A stretch of 60,403 bases of DNA. It comes from Aquisalimonas sp. (GTDB lineage: Bacteria > Pseudomonadota > Gammaproteobacteria > Nitrococcales > Aquisalimonadaceae). A program made the position numbers and the translations under genes. The notes beneath the pieces were generated by a model, which saw nothing but the letters and a program-made list of their open reading frames with translations, searched no databases and was not told where the DNA came from. The stretch is from assembly GCA_007126095.1 (NCBI GenBank), contig SLBZ01000055.1, positions 1-60,403 of the forward strand. The letters are read 5' to 3'. Below, in pieces: positions 57,893 through 60,403 of this stretch (positions within the stretch are counted from its first letter, which is position 1; each line of letters opens with the position of its first letter).

Positions 57893-59404
57893 TCAGTCCG
57901 GGGCACTGTGAAGATCGATCAGGGCGTGGTCGGCATCGCGGGTGCTCTTGGCCTGATCGTTGCGCTGCTCTTCGAGCTCGTCCAGATACGCTTCGGTCAC
58001 GTCGCCGGTCACGTATTCGCCATTGAAACAGGAGGCATCAAACCCCGCCAGCCGCGGATTGCCCTGCTGCACGGCGGTAACGAGATCGCCCAGATCCTGG
58101 TAGATGAGCCGGTCGGCACCGATGAGCCGCGCAACCTCCTCCTCGCTGCGCCCGTGCGCAATGAGCTCCCGCGCGGACGGCATGTCGATGCCGTAGACGT
58201 TGGGGTAACGCACGGGGGGCGCGGCAGAGGCAAAGTAGACATTGCGCGCCCCCTCATCCCGCGCCATCTCGATGATCTGGTCGCAGGTGGTTCCGCGGAC
58301 AATGGAGTCATCCACCAGCAGCACGTTCTTGCCCTTGAACTCCAGACCAATTGGGTTGAGCTTCTGGCGCACCGATTTCTGCCGCTGCTGCTGGCCCGGC
58401 ATGATGAACGTGCGACCGATATATCGGTTCTTGATGAACCCTTCCCGGTACTTCACGCCCAGGTGCTGGGCCATTTCCAGGGCCGAAGTCCGGCTGGTGT
58501 CCGGCACCGGGATGACCACGTCGATGTCGTGATCGGGCCAGTCGCGCTCGATCTTTGCCGCCAGGGTCTGGCCCATGCGCAGGCGGGCCTTGTAGACGGC
58601 CACGTTGTCGATGATGGAATCCGGCCGCGCCAGGTAGACGTACTCGAACAGGCAGGGCGCGTTGGTGGGATTGTCGGCGCACTGGCGCGTGTGCAGCTTG
58701 CCGTCGAGGGTCACGAACACCGCCTCACCGGGCTCCAGTTCGCGAATGAGCCGGAAGCCCAGGGTATCCATGGCGACGCTCTCCGACGCCACCAGATACT
58801 CCATGCCCTGCGGCGTCTCCCGCTCGCCGAAGCACACCGGGCGAATACCATGAGGGTCACGGAACGCCAGCATGCCGTAGCCGTTGATCATCGCCACTGC
58901 CGCGTAGCCGCCGCGGCTACGCCGATGCACGCCGGCCACCGCATCGAAGATGTCATCCACACCGACTTTCAGCTTGCCGGGGCGCGCCAGCTCATGGGCA
59001 AAGACGTTGAGCAGGATCTCGGAGTCGGAATCGGTATTGATGTGGCGGAGATCCTCGCGGAAGAGCTCGTCCTTGAGTTCCTCGGCATTGGTGAGGTTGC
59101 CGTTATGCGCCAGGCTGATGCCGTAGGGTGAGTTCACGTAGAAGGGCTGCGCCTCGGCGCTGCTGGAGCAGCCGGCCGTCGGATAGCGCACATGGCCGAT
59201 GCCGATGTGGCCGCGCAGCTGGAGCATGTGCTCGGTGCGGAAGACGTCACGCACCAGACCGTTGCGCTTGCGAAGGTACAACCGCCCGTCGTCCCAGGTC
59301 ATGATCCCGGCGGCATCCTGTCCGCGATGCTGGAGCACGGTCAGACCGTCGTAGATGGCCTGATTGACGGGCCCGTGGGCCACCATTCCAATAATGCCGC
59401 ACAT
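57893..59404 (-). CDS. purF: amidophosphoribosyltransferase
   Basis: First committed step of purine synthesis. 503 aa. Cys2 (MCGIIGM) is the N-terminal glutaminase nucleophile, with HRGQDAAGI and HNGNLTN. The phosphoribosyltransferase site is [14 protein letters not shown]. No propeptide, as in E. coli. Follows cvpA by 39 bases. Confidence 0.97.
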   Translation of the reverse strand: MCGIIGMVAHGPVNQAIYDGLTVLQHRGQDAAGIMTWDDGRLYLRKRNGLVRDVFRTEHMLQLRGHIGIGHVRYPTAGCSSSAEAQPFYVNSPYGISLAHNGNLTNAEELKDELFREDLRHINTDSDSEILLNVFAHELARPGKLKVGVDDIFDAVAGVHRRSRGGYAAVAMINGYGMLAFRDPHGIRPVCFGERETPQGMEYLVASESVAMDTLGFRLIRELEPGEAVFVTLDGKLHTRQCADNPTNAPCLFEYVYLARPDSIIDNVAVYKARLRMGQTLAAKIERDWPDHDIDVVIPVPDTSRTSALEMAQHLGVKYREGFIKNRYIGRTFIMPGQQQRQKSVRQKLNPIGLEFKGKNVLLVDDSIVRGTTCDQIIEMARDEGARNVYFASAAPPVRYPNVYGIDMPSARELIAHGRSEEEVARLIGADRLIYQDLGDLVTAVQQGNPRLAGFDASCFNGEYVTGDVTEAYLDELEEQRNDQAKSTRDADHALIDLHSAPD

Positions 59405-59443
59405 GCGCGATGGAACCTCTCTGCTCGGTATTGCCGCCGGCGC

Positions 59444-60016
59444 TCAGTCGTCCCCGGCTCCGGCATCGTTACAGAACTCCTGCCAGTACTCTGGAGCAGG
59501 CGTCCCCTCGTTCTCAGGGTCTTCGGTCAACGGCGCGTACACAGTGAGGCCATCCAGCCACTCACGCACGCCGATATCGCAGACCCAGGGCTGAAAGTGA
59601 TGCACCACCACCGACTCCTGCCACCAGGGCTCACGCGGCAGTGCAGTCAGACCGGCGGCCAGCACCAGCACCCCGACCACGACAACGCCACGCAGTAGCC
59701 CGAAAATAACGCCGATGTAACGGTCGGTTCCGGTCAGGCCGGTACGCCCGACGAACTGCCCGGCCACATAGTTGATGATGGCGCCGATGATCAGCGTGAC
59801 CACGAACAGCGCGACGAAGGCAACACCCAACTGAAGCGTCGGTGACGCGATGTAGTCGGCAAGGTAGACAGCCAGCCGGTCGGCATAGCGGATGCTGATC
59901 CAGAACGCCGCCACCCAGACCACCAGCGAGATCACTTCGCGCACGAAGCCCCTGATCAGGCTGATCAGTGCGGACAGGACGATGACGGCGAGGATGGCGT
60001 AGTCGAGACAGTTCAT
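59444..60016 (-). CDS. cvpA: CvpA family membrane protein
   Basis: 190 aa with four membrane helices (about 4-22, 28-46, 62-84, 102-124). DYAILAVIVLSALISLIRGFVREVISLVVWV is the family signature. Required for colicin V production in E. coli and for envelope stress tolerance in several bacteria; molecular role unclear. Conserved partner of purF. Confidence 0.93.
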   Translation of the reverse strand: MNCLDYAILAVIVLSALISLIRGFVREVISLVVWVAAFWISIRYADRLAVYLADYIASPTLQLGVAFVALFVVTLIIGAIINYVAGQFVGRTGLTGTDRYIGVIFGLLRGVVVVGVLVLAAGLTALPREPWWQESVVVHHFQPWVCDIGVREWLDGLTVYAPLTEDPENEGTPAPEYWQEFCNDAGAGDD

Positions 60017-60107
60017 GGGCGGAAATCAGCGCCGGGGCAGCACGGGGAGCGCAATAGTAGCAAAGGGGGCTCGCACGAGAAAGCCACCGGCAACGCCACA
60101 GTCAGGC

Positions 60108-60403
60108 TCATGGGTGCGACACCACCAGGCCATCCAGGTCGGCGTCCTCCTGCAGATCCTCGAGAAGCGCCTCGGCCGCGTCGCGTTCGACCACTGGTCC
60201 GACCCTCAGGCGATAGGTGGGATCCTGCCCGTCACGTTCCAGACGATCCACGTAGGCGGAAAACCCCTGGTCCCGCAGTCGGTCCCGCAGGCCCAGCGCA
60301 TTACTCTCGCTGGTGAAACTCCCGACCTGGACGGCCCATGACGCCAGCTCGTCATCCTCGCCTGCGGTCTCCGCCCCGGCATCCTCCGCCCCGGCATCCT
60401 CCG
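60108..60403 (-). CDS. dedD: SPOR-domain protein (DedD-like), C-terminal part
   Basis: The window's end cuts the gene; 97 codons and the stop are visible. SWAVQVGSFTSESNALGLRDRLRDQGFSAYVDRL with DPTYRLRVGPVVERDAAEALLEDL is a SPOR peptidoglycan-binding domain. It is preceded by an acidic Ala/Glu/Asp linker with the repeat EDAGAEDAGAE. The order before cvpA and purF supports DedD, a divisome-associated protein, but the N-terminal membrane helix is outside the window. Confidence 0.85.
   Translation of the reverse strand, partial: EDAGAEDAGAETAGEDDELASWAVQVGSFTSESNALGLRDRLRDQGFSAYVDRLERDGQDPTYRLRVGPVVERDAAEALLEDLQEDADLDGLVVSHP

Noticed and set aside
57569..59131. 520-codon plus-strand open frame over purF and the metZ leader
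   Set aside because: Antisense to purF; no start signals or domains, and it would cover the metZ promoter.

Overview
The window is a GC-rich chromosomal segment, almost fully coding, of a Gammaproteobacterium. Support comes from gammaproteobacterial gene orders (wrbA-DUF2069-hda; rnfABCDGE-nth; purM-purN; dedD-cvpA-purF-metZ) and from the fused RlmKL methyltransferase. The mix of PHA synthase, Rnf, Tat-exported formate dehydrogenase and DUF2182/DUF1326 proteins would suit an Ectothiorhodospiraceae-like halophile, but the family is a guess. I saw no rRNA, tRNA, CRISPR array, prophage or transposase gene.

Layout. 1-4.1 kb: a PAS-GGDEF gene broken by an 11-base tandem duplication, a phasin-like small protein, a hydrolase-LuxR fusion and a DUF1326/DUF2182 pair. 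4.2-8.0 kb: copper amine oxidase and class I PHA synthase, convergent. 8.2-17.9 kb (minus strand): a respiratory formate dehydrogenase operon with its accessory genes (DUF6494, DUF3305, DUF3306, a multi-cluster ferredoxin, a TorD-like chaperone, a small Tat protein, fdhA, fdhB, a lipoprotein, fdhC, then DUF6505). 18.0-26.1 kb: a molybdenum-cofactor neighbourhood with moeA, a ubiquitin-like/rhodanese/E1 triple fusion coupled to a JAMM protease gene, a BNR-repeat protein, yqeC, a nephrocystin-3-like STAND/TPR protein and mobA. Moco made or modified here plausibly serves the adjacent formate dehydrogenase.

26.4-43 kb: an orphan NtrC-type regulator, two monohaem cytochromes c, acylphosphatase, a YihY membrane protein, wrbA-DUF2069, hda, two envelope proteins, purM-purN, dcd, two small proteins, rlmKL and metG. 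43-49 kb: the Rnf operon (rsxA,B,C,D,G,E) followed by nth. Two palindromic REP/BIME-like elements lie before rsxA and between rsxA and rsxB. 49-60.4 kb: DUF1841, slyD, an isochorismatase-family hydrolase, a beta carbonic anhydrase, a GNAT-nitrilase fusion, tpx, a coiled-coil protein, a methyltransferase, glycerate 2-kinase, metZ, purF, cvpA and the 3' part of a SPOR-domain gene.

Most notable: (1) the Ubl-rhodanese-E1 fusion with a one-base-overlapping JAMM protease gene, which looks like a self-contained sulfur-carrier system needing proteolytic release; (2) a SAM-II-like riboswitch candidate immediately downstream of a good promoter for metZ; (3) a three-level nested inverted repeat splitting rsxA from the rest of the Rnf operon; (4) a nephrocystin-3-like STAND protein with an eroded P-loop; (5) the 11-base duplication that frameshifts a diguanylate cyclase.
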